The notes under the pieces were generated by a model. It ran no database searches. It had not been told where the DNA came from and saw nothing but the letters and a program-made list of their open reading frames with translations. DNA of 24,705 nucleotides from an uncultured Coriobacteriaceae bacterium (GTDB lineage: Bacteria > Actinomycetota > Coriobacteriia > Coriobacteriales > Eggerthellaceae). The translations under genes were made by a program, and so were the position numbers. This document shows, in pieces, positions 1-6,240 of this stretch. Location: contig CAMORQ010000003.1 of NCBI GenBank assembly GCA_946623915.1, positions 1 to 24,705 on the forward strand. The letters run 5' to 3'. Numbering within the stretch: the stretch's first letter is position 1; every line of letters begins with the position of its first letter.

Positions 1-2
1 CC

Positions 3-32
3 CTCTACGAATTCGACCAACCGCTGCTATAG
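3..32 (+). CDS. C-terminal tail of an upstream gene (partial)
   Basis: The first bases read open in one plus-strand frame and give the tail LYEFDQPLL before a TAG at 30-32. The stop lies 29 nt before the next gene, which has its own Shine-Dalgarno site, so the two are probably co-transcribed. Nine residues are too few to identify a family. This could also be a chance open stretch. Confidence 0.35.
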   Translation, partial: LYEFDQPLL

Positions 33-61
33 GCAACGCAGCACAACCAGGGGGGCACACC

Positions 62-925
62 GTGACAAACACCCTAATGTCAAAACTCGCCGAACGGTTC
101 CCGCAGCTCTATGTGGCGCCGGCCGAAGACGCAACGGACGCACATCGCGCTGCGAGCGGATACGGTCTGGCACCCAGTAATGCCAACCTTGATCATTTCA
201 TAGGAAGCAGCGAAGACGAACTGCGCCACGTAGACACGCCAGCTGGCCCTATCGAGGTCCTTTTCCTGAAAGAACGTCACGATTTCGAGACATTCTTGCA
301 GATTATCGGCCATAAGTCGCAGCCCGACCCAATCGCGCACACGGTTGGCGCCATCACGTACCGGGGGCTGGCCGATTGGGGGGCGGTGGCCACTGCCCGT
401 CAGGCCTACCTCGCTGCAGGGGGCGACGCTTGGCAAAGCGAATTTGCGCGCCTCGCGAAGCAGCCGGGAATGTTCCGCGCCGAAATCGTGGTTATATCGG
501 AAGGCCCTTACAGCAACATCGCCGCTTCGCGCACACCTTACGGCGACGAGGAATGGCTGCGCATATCGCGCGAAATTCGCCTTCATCACGAATGCGCGCA
601 TGTGGTGTGCAGACGCACGATGCCCGATGACATCGCACCTGTTTGGGATGAAGTGACCGTCGATGTGGTTGGGCTGCTCTGCGCAACGGGCGACTACGAT
701 AGCGCACTAGCGGCGCTCTTCCTGGGCGTGGACCCCTCCGGTTTTACGGGAGGCAGACTCAGCGAATACCTCAGCGACGATCAGGCAACAAACATAGACG
801 ATATAGCAATCCAGGTAAACGGCACCCTTGAAAACATTGAGGCCACAGTCCAGGCCGCAGCGCAAGACCTGCAGCCTTTCGACTTCCTAGTCCAGCTGAA
901 GAAGCAACCTCTTCTGACGTTCTAG
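62..925 (+). CDS. Uncharacterised protein with a gluzincin-like HExxH motif
   Basis: This is a 287-aa soluble protein with no signal peptide or membrane segment. The GTG start is supported by the AGGGGGG site ending about 7 nt upstream. I do not recognise the family. The one informative element is HECAH at residues 176-180, preceded by another His. It is followed 17 residues later by W-D-E-V-T-V-D (E197, D201), reproducing the HExxH plus E-x3-D arrangement of thermolysin-like gluzincins. The flanking helix (RISREIRLHHECAHVV) looks amphipathic, as expected for a metal-site helix. A zinc-dependent peptidase-like role is inferred, not shown. The protein is convergent with the small peptide gene at 1094-1297, and a maturation or immunity role in peptide production is only speculation. 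Confidence 0.8.
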   Translation: MTNTLMSKLAERFPQLYVAPAEDATDAHRAASGYGLAPSNANLDHFIGSSEDELRHVDTPAGPIEVLFLKERHDFETFLQIIGHKSQPDPIAHTVGAITYRGLADWGAVATARQAYLAAGGDAWQSEFARLAKQPGMFRAEIVVISEGPYSNIAASRTPYGDEEWLRISREIRLHHECAHVVCRRTMPDDIAPVWDEVTVDVVGLLCATGDYDSALAALFLGVDPSGFTGGRLSEYLSDDQATNIDDIAIQVNGTLENIEATVQAAAQDLQPFDFLVQLKKQPLLTF

Positions 926-1021
926 GACGCAACCTACATGAACCGCACTGAAGCACAGTGCCTTCAACATACGTCGAACGCGAGGAACGCCAGACCTGCA
1001 TAGGTCCATATGGATTAACAG

Positions 1022-1047
1022 GATGCGCCTAGCCAAAGCAGCGCATC
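1022..1047. repeat. Inverted repeat between convergent genes
   Basis: GATGCGC (1022-1028) and GCGCATC (1041-1047) form a perfect 7-bp stem with a 12-nt loop. It sits between the 3' ends of the HExxH protein gene and the small peptide gene. It could act as a bidirectional transcription barrier, but neither strand has a following T-tract, so it is not called a terminator. A 10-bp palindrome, TCCATATGGA, lies just upstream near 1008-1017. Nothing else is recognised in 926-1093. Confidence 0.4.
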
Positions 1048-1093
1048 TGTCTACCGTGAAGGCAGACGCCGATAGCCTCAAATCAACGGGGAC

Positions 1094-1297
1094 CTATCGA
1101 TTCGGGCGATCTAGAACGAAACAGGCGTTCGGGTCCCCTGCCGCCGCAAGCATGTCAAGCTCGGAATCGTCGAGCGGAATCGCCCCTGCATCGGAATCGA
1201 GCTCTTCGAGGCAGCGCGGCAGTATGCGATCACGCAGATGCGCGGTATCCGTAGAAAAATCTGTCGACAACAATTGTTCGAGCCGCGTCTCGTCCAT
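1094..1297 (-). CDS. Small acidic peptide, candidate exported-peptide precursor
   Basis: This encodes 67 aa beginning MDETRLEQLLSTDF. The ATG at 1297 is chosen over one eight codons upstream because a GAAGGGGGG Shine-Dalgarno stretch lies directly before it. The peptide is Leu/Asp/Glu rich with no membrane segment. Its C-terminal third reads LDDSELDMLAAAGD and then PNACFVLDRPNR. The first part resembles the helical, acidic ends of NHLP/Nif11-type RiPP leaders, which usually finish in an Ala/Gly-rich processing site. The remainder would be a short core with one Cys. A C39 peptidase exporter operon starts about 8 kb away. My impression is that similar short proteins occur in Coriobacteriia, but their function is unknown to me. 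The precursor role is inferred. Confidence 0.6.
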   Translation of the reverse strand: MDETRLEQLLSTDFSTDTAHLRDRILPRCLEELDSDAGAIPLDDSELDMLAAAGDPNACFVLDRPNR

Positions 1298-1353
1298 GTC
1301 CACCCCCCCTTCGAAACTCATTGACTAAAACTGCAGTGTGCTAAGTATTACAT

Positions 1354-1382
1354 ACTATACGTTTGAGAAACGTTTTCGTCTC
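1354..1382 (-). promoter_or_regulatory. Promoter with embedded palindrome upstream of the small peptide gene
   Basis: Read on the minus strand, TATAGT (1354-1359) is a 5/6 match to a -10 box, and GAGACG (1377-1382) is a weak -35 with 17-bp spacing. The spacer contains ACGTTT-GAG-AAACGT (1359-1373), a perfect 6-bp dyad. A second short dyad, AGTAT-TAC-ATACT, covers 1344-1356. A dyad filling the core promoter suggests a repressor site. The 57-nt leader runs to the ATG at 1297. Confidence 0.4.
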
Positions 1383-1407
1383 ACATATCCAGCGAAAGAT
1401 GCGAATT

Positions 1408-1525
1408 GGCCCGGCTCGATTGCGGTGCTCGATCGCAGTGCTGCAGTTGACCTGCTACGGCCCGCTGGCTCGGCGCGGCCCGGCCCGGCTCGATCGCAGT
1501 GTCGCAATTGGCTCGCTACGACCTG
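1408..1525. repeat. Degenerate GC-rich repeats in non-coding DNA
   Basis: The 13-mer CTCGATYGCRGTG occurs twice in direct tandem (1415-1427, 1428-1440) and again at 1489-1501. GGCCCGG precedes the first and third copies. The sequence after copies two and three (about 35 nt, through CTGCTACG and CTCGCTACG) is also similar, so the unit is a diverged direct repeat with 61-nt offset. The whole 1298-1632 stretch has no convincing gene. It also holds a 7-bp hairpin, TTGCGGT/ACCGCAA, near 1574-1596, downstream of the membrane protein gene but without a T-run. Confidence 0.5.
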
Positions 1526-1632
1526 TTTAACCAACCCAGCCTGCTGTCGCGAACCTGTAAGAATTGCAGACTAGTTGCGGTCTGGCAAAACCGCAAGTCA
1601 AGACCAGCCCCACGACACGCAATCAGGCGGGG

Positions 1633-2679
1633 CTATCCGAATATAAGCCCGCGCGGCCCCACATGAACGTAGTAGAGGATTTCGAGGAATGCGTAGATTC
1701 CCAGAAGGCCGAAAAACATACCGTTCACGTAATGCTGCGGCGCCCTGTGCAGGGCTTTTGCCATAAGCGGATACACCACCCACACGAACAGCGTCGCAGC
1801 GATGGTGTAGACAAGTGAGTTTTGCAGCACGATTTGTCCCATGAAGTTAAAGGGCATGTCGCGATAGTCCCACAACTGATAGTCGGCATTAGTCGTGATA
1901 CCCATAAGGAAGTCGATGGACACGCATACGACGGCATTTGCGAAAAAGCTGGCTATCAGTGTTGGCCACAGACGGCCATTGAACTTTTTCAGCAACCATT
2001 CTTTCAGCGGGAACAAGAATATAACGATGAGCACAACGGCAATGCCCTCTGCCGGATAGGGATAGAGCCACTGCTCCCATAGCTGCGCATGGGAAAAGTC
2101 GTAGCTGCCATCGAAGATGCCCAGCACGATTAACCAGCAAAACCCGATTTCGGCCCAATGTCCGACGATGGAAAACACGCAGTAGTAAATGACCAGGTTG
2201 CGAAACCACGGCCACGTGAACGGCTTCTCGTAAATGTTCTCGCCCGGGTTGGATGTCGGCTGGACAGATGTGTGGATGGGCTCGACAAACAGCTCTTTAG
2301 CGTGGGGTGAAAAGGCGAAAAACGCCACGATGGCAAACGACCCCGCGAAATAGAGGACACCACCCGCTATAAGAACCGGCAGGCTCACCACCGCAGCAAT
2401 GCGTGCGTATTCTCCACCGTAGAACAAATCGAGCAGCGAAAGCGCTATTACGACGAGCATGGACACGACAACGTATTGCCGCGTAGTGCTTGCCCGACGT
2501 TCGATTAGCCACAGGCTGCGCGACGCTGCCGCCATAACAACCAGCACACGTATAAGCGTGATGTCGTACTTGAAATCGTTTGCTGGCATGAGCAGGGCGT
2601 ACCCCAGCACCGTCACCATCACGGCGGCGAAATAAACCTCGATAATGCGAACGACAGGACCAAGCTTCATCGAATGCAT
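1633..2679 (-). CDS. Multi-TM protein, PF06541/CmpB-like, copy 2
   Basis: This is a 348-aa integral membrane protein with about nine hydrophobic segments, the first at residues 8-30. The second half carries GHWAEIGFC, then WLYPYPAEG, FPLKEWLLKK, MGITTNADYQLWDY and MGQIVLQNSLVY. The QLWDY...MGQ block resembles the conserved 'LWDYS..P.N..G.ICL' region of the PF06541 putative ABC-transporter permease family; the family assignment is moderate. It starts 4 nt after the stop of the upstream paralogue, so the two are one transcript and may form a heteromer. The ATG at 2679 has no clear Shine-Dalgarno site; an ATG three codons downstream is an alternative. Transport substrate is unknown. Confidence 0.85.
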   Translation of the reverse strand: MHSMKLGPVVRIIEVYFAAVMVTVLGYALLMPANDFKYDITLIRVLVVMAAASRSLWLIERRASTTRQYVVVSMLVVIALSLLDLFYGGEYARIAAVVSLPVLIAGGVLYFAGSFAIVAFFAFSPHAKELFVEPIHTSVQPTSNPGENIYEKPFTWPWFRNLVIYYCVFSIVGHWAEIGFCWLIVLGIFDGSYDFSHAQLWEQWLYPYPAEGIAVVLIVIFLFPLKEWLLKKFNGRLWPTLIASFFANAVVCVSIDFLMGITTNADYQLWDYRDMPFNFMGQIVLQNSLVYTIAATLFVWVVYPLMAKALHRAPQHYVNGMFFGLLGIYAFLEILYYVHVGPRGLIFG

Positions 2680-2683
2680 GACG

Positions 2684-4300
2684 CTAAGCAGCCGACCTGC
2701 TCACACCCTCTCCTCCGAACATCTCCGTGACATCGGCAGCAACCAGGTCTTCATAGCTTGGGAGTTCCTTGATCCCCTCTTCGTCCATCCGTTGCTGCAG
2801 ATACTCGCGCATTTCCTTAACATGAGCCTCCATCTCTTCCTTGTCGGCTCCTGTTAGGCGGTTGACGTTCTCTTCCAAGCTATCGATGTTGTTCTTTAGC
2901 TGACCCAGCCTCATTTCTTCTTCGGGCACAGACGACTGCGAAACACCGGTTTCCACTTGAGGCGGATCGATGATATAAAGCGACCAAAGGATACCGCCGA
3001 AAATGGCCACAACGACGAACGCGATGTTCATGATGTCGTTTGGAATGCGCGCGATCCAGCGCTCGAGCATCGGATACAAGAACCACGCGATCAGCGACGC
3101 CGCAACGCCGAACGCAAGCGCGTTCTGCAGGCACACCTGCCCCATGATGTTGCCGAAGTTTTCGGAGTAATCCCATAGCTGCAAATCGGCATTGATCAAC
3201 AGACCCATGGTGAATTCGATAATCGAACATGTAAGGGCATTGGCCACGAAACTTATCACGTAAGGCAGGATGCGGTTGGGAATCTTGCGCACGAGCCACT
3301 GCTTGAACGGATACAGGAACAGCGCAATGAACACCACTGCAGCGCCTTCCATGGGGAAGGGATAGAGCCAGTCGCGCCACAGCATCGTGTTAGTTGGGTC
3401 GTATTCGCCTTCCACCAGGCCCAACCTGATGAACTGGCACATGCCCGCTTCCATCCAATGCCCCAGCACGGAAAAGATAATGAAGTACATGATCAGGTTG
3501 CGAATGAAAGGCCAGCCCTTTCGATTGATGACGAAATTCTCGTCATCGTAGAAGCCCTTATGCCGGGAAATGTCGTTGACCAGCACCGCCTTCACGCGGC
3601 GAGAAAGGGAGAAGTACAAGATGAGGAAGATGTAGAACAGCGAATTGGCAACGACGACGAACGGGCTGAAAACCCCGGTTATCAGGTCGTAGATCATGGG
3701 CACTGCGATGCCGATCGACGCCATGACGATAACGAACGGGCGCGCGATCTTGTAGCGATTGAGGAAGAACCAAAATGCCAAGCCTTCCAAGATGATCATC
3801 AACCAGTCGAGGAGATTCGTGTGGTTGTAGGTGACCACATCGCGCGACGTCTGGATAAGACCAACAATGATGAAGGCAATGTGCAACGCGAAAATCACTT
3901 GCACAACACGCATGAACCCGAGCTTGTTGGGGGCGCTGAACTTGATAGCGTCGTAGGCTCGCTTCGCGGAGCGCGTGGCGGCACGATGCTCGGCTTTAGC
4001 CCTCTTACGGGCTGCGCGTTCTTTCGCCCGCGCCGCTTTCGTCTTCTTCGGGTCGCCCATGCCCTCGGTGATAACAGCGAGCTTCGCTGCTTCGTCGGCC
4101 TCTTCGTCGGCCTCCATGGCAACACCCGCCAATGCCACCGCTTCTGCAGCATCTAGCTGGGCCATACGCGTAATGGTCGCACGATCCGCCCTACCCGTTG
4201 CGTAGGCCGCATCTATAGCACGTTCTGCCTGTTTTAAGGCCCGCTCCTGCTGCGTCGCCTCGTTGGTCTGTACGTTGTCTTCCTGTTTGTCCGTAGCCAC
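2684..4300 (-). CDS. Multi-TM protein with coiled-coil ends, PF06541/CmpB-like, copy 1
   Basis: This is a 538-aa protein. Residues 1 to about 120 are charged, Ala/Lys/Arg/Glu rich and predicted helical or coiled. A membrane core of roughly eight segments follows (about 125-445), then a C-terminal coiled coil (about 465-525, LKNNIDSLEENVNRL). The core shares GHWMEAGMC, WLYPFPMEG, LYPFKQWLVRK, MGLLINADLQLWDY and MGQVCLQNALAF with the following gene, so the two are tandem paralogues. The GTG start has a good GAAGGAGA site. The 239-nt gap upstream holds the tail region of the GAF-ATPase gene and a GCCGC-GT-GCGGC hairpin without a T-run. Function is unknown; membrane scaffolding or permease roles fit. 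Confidence 0.88.
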   Translation of the reverse strand: MATDKQEDNVQTNEATQQERALKQAERAIDAAYATGRADRATITRMAQLDAAEAVALAGVAMEADEEADEAAKLAVITEGMGDPKKTKAARAKERAARKRAKAEHRAATRSAKRAYDAIKFSAPNKLGFMRVVQVIFALHIAFIIVGLIQTSRDVVTYNHTNLLDWLMIILEGLAFWFFLNRYKIARPFVIVMASIGIAVPMIYDLITGVFSPFVVVANSLFYIFLILYFSLSRRVKAVLVNDISRHKGFYDDENFVINRKGWPFIRNLIMYFIIFSVLGHWMEAGMCQFIRLGLVEGEYDPTNTMLWRDWLYPFPMEGAAVVFIALFLYPFKQWLVRKIPNRILPYVISFVANALTCSIIEFTMGLLINADLQLWDYSENFGNIMGQVCLQNALAFGVAASLIAWFLYPMLERWIARIPNDIMNIAFVVVAIFGGILWSLYIIDPPQVETGVSQSSVPEEEMRLGQLKNNIDSLEENVNRLTGADKEEMEAHVKEMREYLQQRMDEEGIKELPSYEDLVAADVTEMFGGEGVSRSAA

Positions 4301-4539
4301 GCTGCTCTCCTTCGCTCACGCAGACGTATACCAATTATTCGCACGATGTTTCCACGTTATCCCACACTCTTACGCGGTTACCAGCATAAGGCACAAAACT
4401 CGCGAATGTAACACCCCTCGCCGATTCAGCCATCTGCAATATGCGCCATATCCCACAAAGACGGCAGGCAGCCGCACGCGGCAGCAAACCCCGCCCGGGA
4501 ATGCGCATTAATCGCACAAATCGCCACAAAGGCGCGCGA

Positions 4540-5760
4540 CTACCACACCAAATCCGCCGCTTTCGCCGGGTGGCGATTAATGGTAACCTCGTGCATCTTG
4601 CCCCCACGCATGCGCACAACACGGTCTGCCATACGGGTAATTTCCTCGTTGTGGGTAACCATGATAAGCGTCGTACCCGAATCCACCACTTCTTCGAGCA
4701 CGGAAAGCACTTCGATACTCGTCGCGTAGTCGAGCGCCGCCGTAGGCTCATCAGCCAGAATAACCTTGGGGTTTTTCACCAAGGCGCGCGCGATACTCAC
4801 ACGCTGCTGCTGACCGCCGGACAGCTGGCTTGGATAGCTGCCCATACGTTCGCCAAGGCCCACTGCGTCTAAAGCCCCCTCCGCTTCCATGGGGTCGCAC
4901 ACCAATTCGCCGATAAGCTTAAGGTTTTGCAGGGCGTTCAAGTTGGGCATAAGGTTATAGCTCTGGAAGATGAACCCGATGTTGTCGCGGCGAAAGTCGG
5001 TTAACTGCTCGTGCGATGCATGGGCAAATTCGGTACCAAGATACTTGAACGACCCCGACGTCGGAAGATCCATACCGCCAATGATGTTGAGCAAGGTAGA
5101 TTTCCCGCACCCGCTTTCGCCAAGCAGCACAAGGAATTCGCCTTCGTACACATCGAGGTTGATGCCTTTAAGCACTTGCGTGACCTGATCGCCGTTTTGG
5201 AACTCACGCGTTATGCCGCGCAGTTCCATGATGGTGTTACCTGGCGTCCAAGCAGGCTGAATCGCTTCGTTTTCGTCGATGGCAATTGCAGCGAGCAGAG
5301 CCAGGATTTCGCAGATATCGGCTTCTTCTTCCGTGAAGCCGCTCCCATCGGCCTTGTTCACGAACTGGATGCATCCGAGCGTTTCATAAAGACTTGAAAA
5401 CGGCACGCATACCATGCTTGAAACATGCACATCGGAAAAGTCGCGTACGGTTTCGGGATCGTCGTCTTCGGTGAAGGTAAGCCACCGCTCTGCTTGCTGG
5501 CTTTCGAAAACGCGTCCCACCGAGCCCGATCCAGACGCGTGGGAGCACGAGGTAAGATCGCTTGATCCTATCCAGTAATAGGGCCGTAAAACGTTGTCAG
5601 CCGACCTGTCTGCATACCAAATGGCCGCAGACTCGGCATGGCAGTTATCCACGATAGCCTTCAGGCCATCGCGCAGGGCATCATCGAGCGTTTCCGCACT
5701 GGAGACGGCAGTCTGTACTTCCGAAATAGTGCGGTAACTGGAGAGGAGTAAGCCACCCAT
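4540..5760 (-). CDS. GAF domain-ABC ATPase fusion (LolD/MacB type)
   Basis: This is a 406-aa cytoplasmic protein. Residues 1 to about 160 form a GAF-type sensor domain, ending in MVCVPFSSLYETLGCIQFVN and a helix of acidic residues. Residues about 175-395 form an ABC ATPase with Walker A GESGCGKST, the LolD-like FIFQSYNLMPNLNALQNL, signature LSGGQQQRVSIARAL, Walker B VILADEPTAALD and H-loop VTHNEE. This ATPase class pairs with FtsX/MacB permeases, and a lone permease of that type is divergently encoded at 6241. It is 15 nt downstream of the STAS gene and likely co-translated, although its own Shine-Dalgarno site is weak. A sensor domain fused to a transport ATPase is unusual and implies ligand- or redox-gated transport (inference). 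Confidence 0.92.
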   Translation of the reverse strand: MGGLLLSSYRTISEVQTAVSSAETLDDALRDGLKAIVDNCHAESAAIWYADRSADNVLRPYYWIGSSDLTSCSHASGSGSVGRVFESQQAERWLTFTEDDDPETVRDFSDVHVSSMVCVPFSSLYETLGCIQFVNKADGSGFTEEEADICEILALLAAIAIDENEAIQPAWTPGNTIMELRGITREFQNGDQVTQVLKGINLDVYEGEFLVLLGESGCGKSTLLNIIGGMDLPTSGSFKYLGTEFAHASHEQLTDFRRDNIGFIFQSYNLMPNLNALQNLKLIGELVCDPMEAEGALDAVGLGERMGSYPSQLSGGQQQRVSIARALVKNPKVILADEPTAALDYATSIEVLSVLEEVVDSGTTLIMVTHNEEITRMADRVVRMRGGKMHEVTINRHPAKAADLVW

Positions 5761-5775
5761 GCCCGAGCCCGAAAA

Positions 5776-6078
5776 CTACTTAACGATTGTGAACACGTCG
5801 GAGAGCCCGGTCATGTCGAAAACTTCATGAACGTCATCGTTGGGGTTAAGCAGCTTCATGCTGCCGCCACGCGATGTGACCAACTTTTCTGCCGCGACCA
5901 AAACACGCAAACCGGCGGATGCGACGTAATCCACTTTGGCCAAATCGATTTCCAGCTCGTTGACCGTACTGTCAAGCCCGTTGATGGCTGCTTCAAGATC
6001 GGGCGAAGTCTGAACCGTAAGTTTCCCCTCGAGAGCGATAGTGGCCTTTGCGCCTTCAGCCTGAACGTTCAGTTCCAT
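5776..6078 (-). CDS. STAS domain protein, anti-sigma factor antagonist-like
   Basis: This is a 100-aa single STAS domain of the SpoIIAA/RsbV kind, full length for the family. The sequence DYVASAGLRVL places Ser54 where the phosphorylated Ser of SpoIIAA sits. Such proteins normally switch partners with an anti-sigma serine kinase, but no kinase gene is in this window. It is first in a two-gene unit with the GAF-ATPase. The ATG is preceded by AGGAAGG with good spacing, and a near-consensus promoter lies upstream. It might regulate the transporter directly, as STAS domains do in some carriers, or act in a remote sigma pathway; context favours the former only weakly. Confidence 0.93.
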   Translation of the reverse strand: MELNVQAEGAKATIALEGKLTVQTSPDLEAAINGLDSTVNELEIDLAKVDYVASAGLRVLVAAEKLVTSRGGSMKLLNPNDDVHEVFDMTGLSDVFTIVK

Positions 6079-6126
6079 GTGCGCATCCTTCCTAAAATAT
6101 TTAATTGCGCCTTCTTTGTAGGGAAT

Positions 6127-6156
6127 ACTATACTTTTTTTCGGCGCGTTTTGTGAA
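6127..6156 (-). promoter_or_regulatory. Promoter for the STAS-GAF/ABC transcript
   Basis: On the minus strand TTCACA (6151-6156, 5/6 to consensus) and TATAGT (6127-6132, 5/6) are separated by 18 nt. This predicts a leader of about 40 nt ahead of the STAS gene. The intergenic region of 162 nt must also serve the divergent permease gene, for which I see no equally good promoter. The -10 context GTATAGTAT is shared with the small peptide promoter at 1354. Confidence 0.55.
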
Positions 6157-6240
6157 AAAATGCTCAACGTATCAATAGTGTAAACGAAATATTCAAGCGC
6201 GCGAAACACAGGTGCTGCGCAGCTTTATGGACAAGGCGGG

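Noticed and set aside
1408..1501. Spaced repeats as a small CRISPR array
   Set aside because: Units are only 13-20 nt, two copies are directly adjacent without a spacer, and no cas genes are present.
3458..4156. 232-aa plus-strand open frame
   Set aside because: Antisense to the coiled-coil membrane protein gene; low-complexity His/Asp-rich translation with no start signal.
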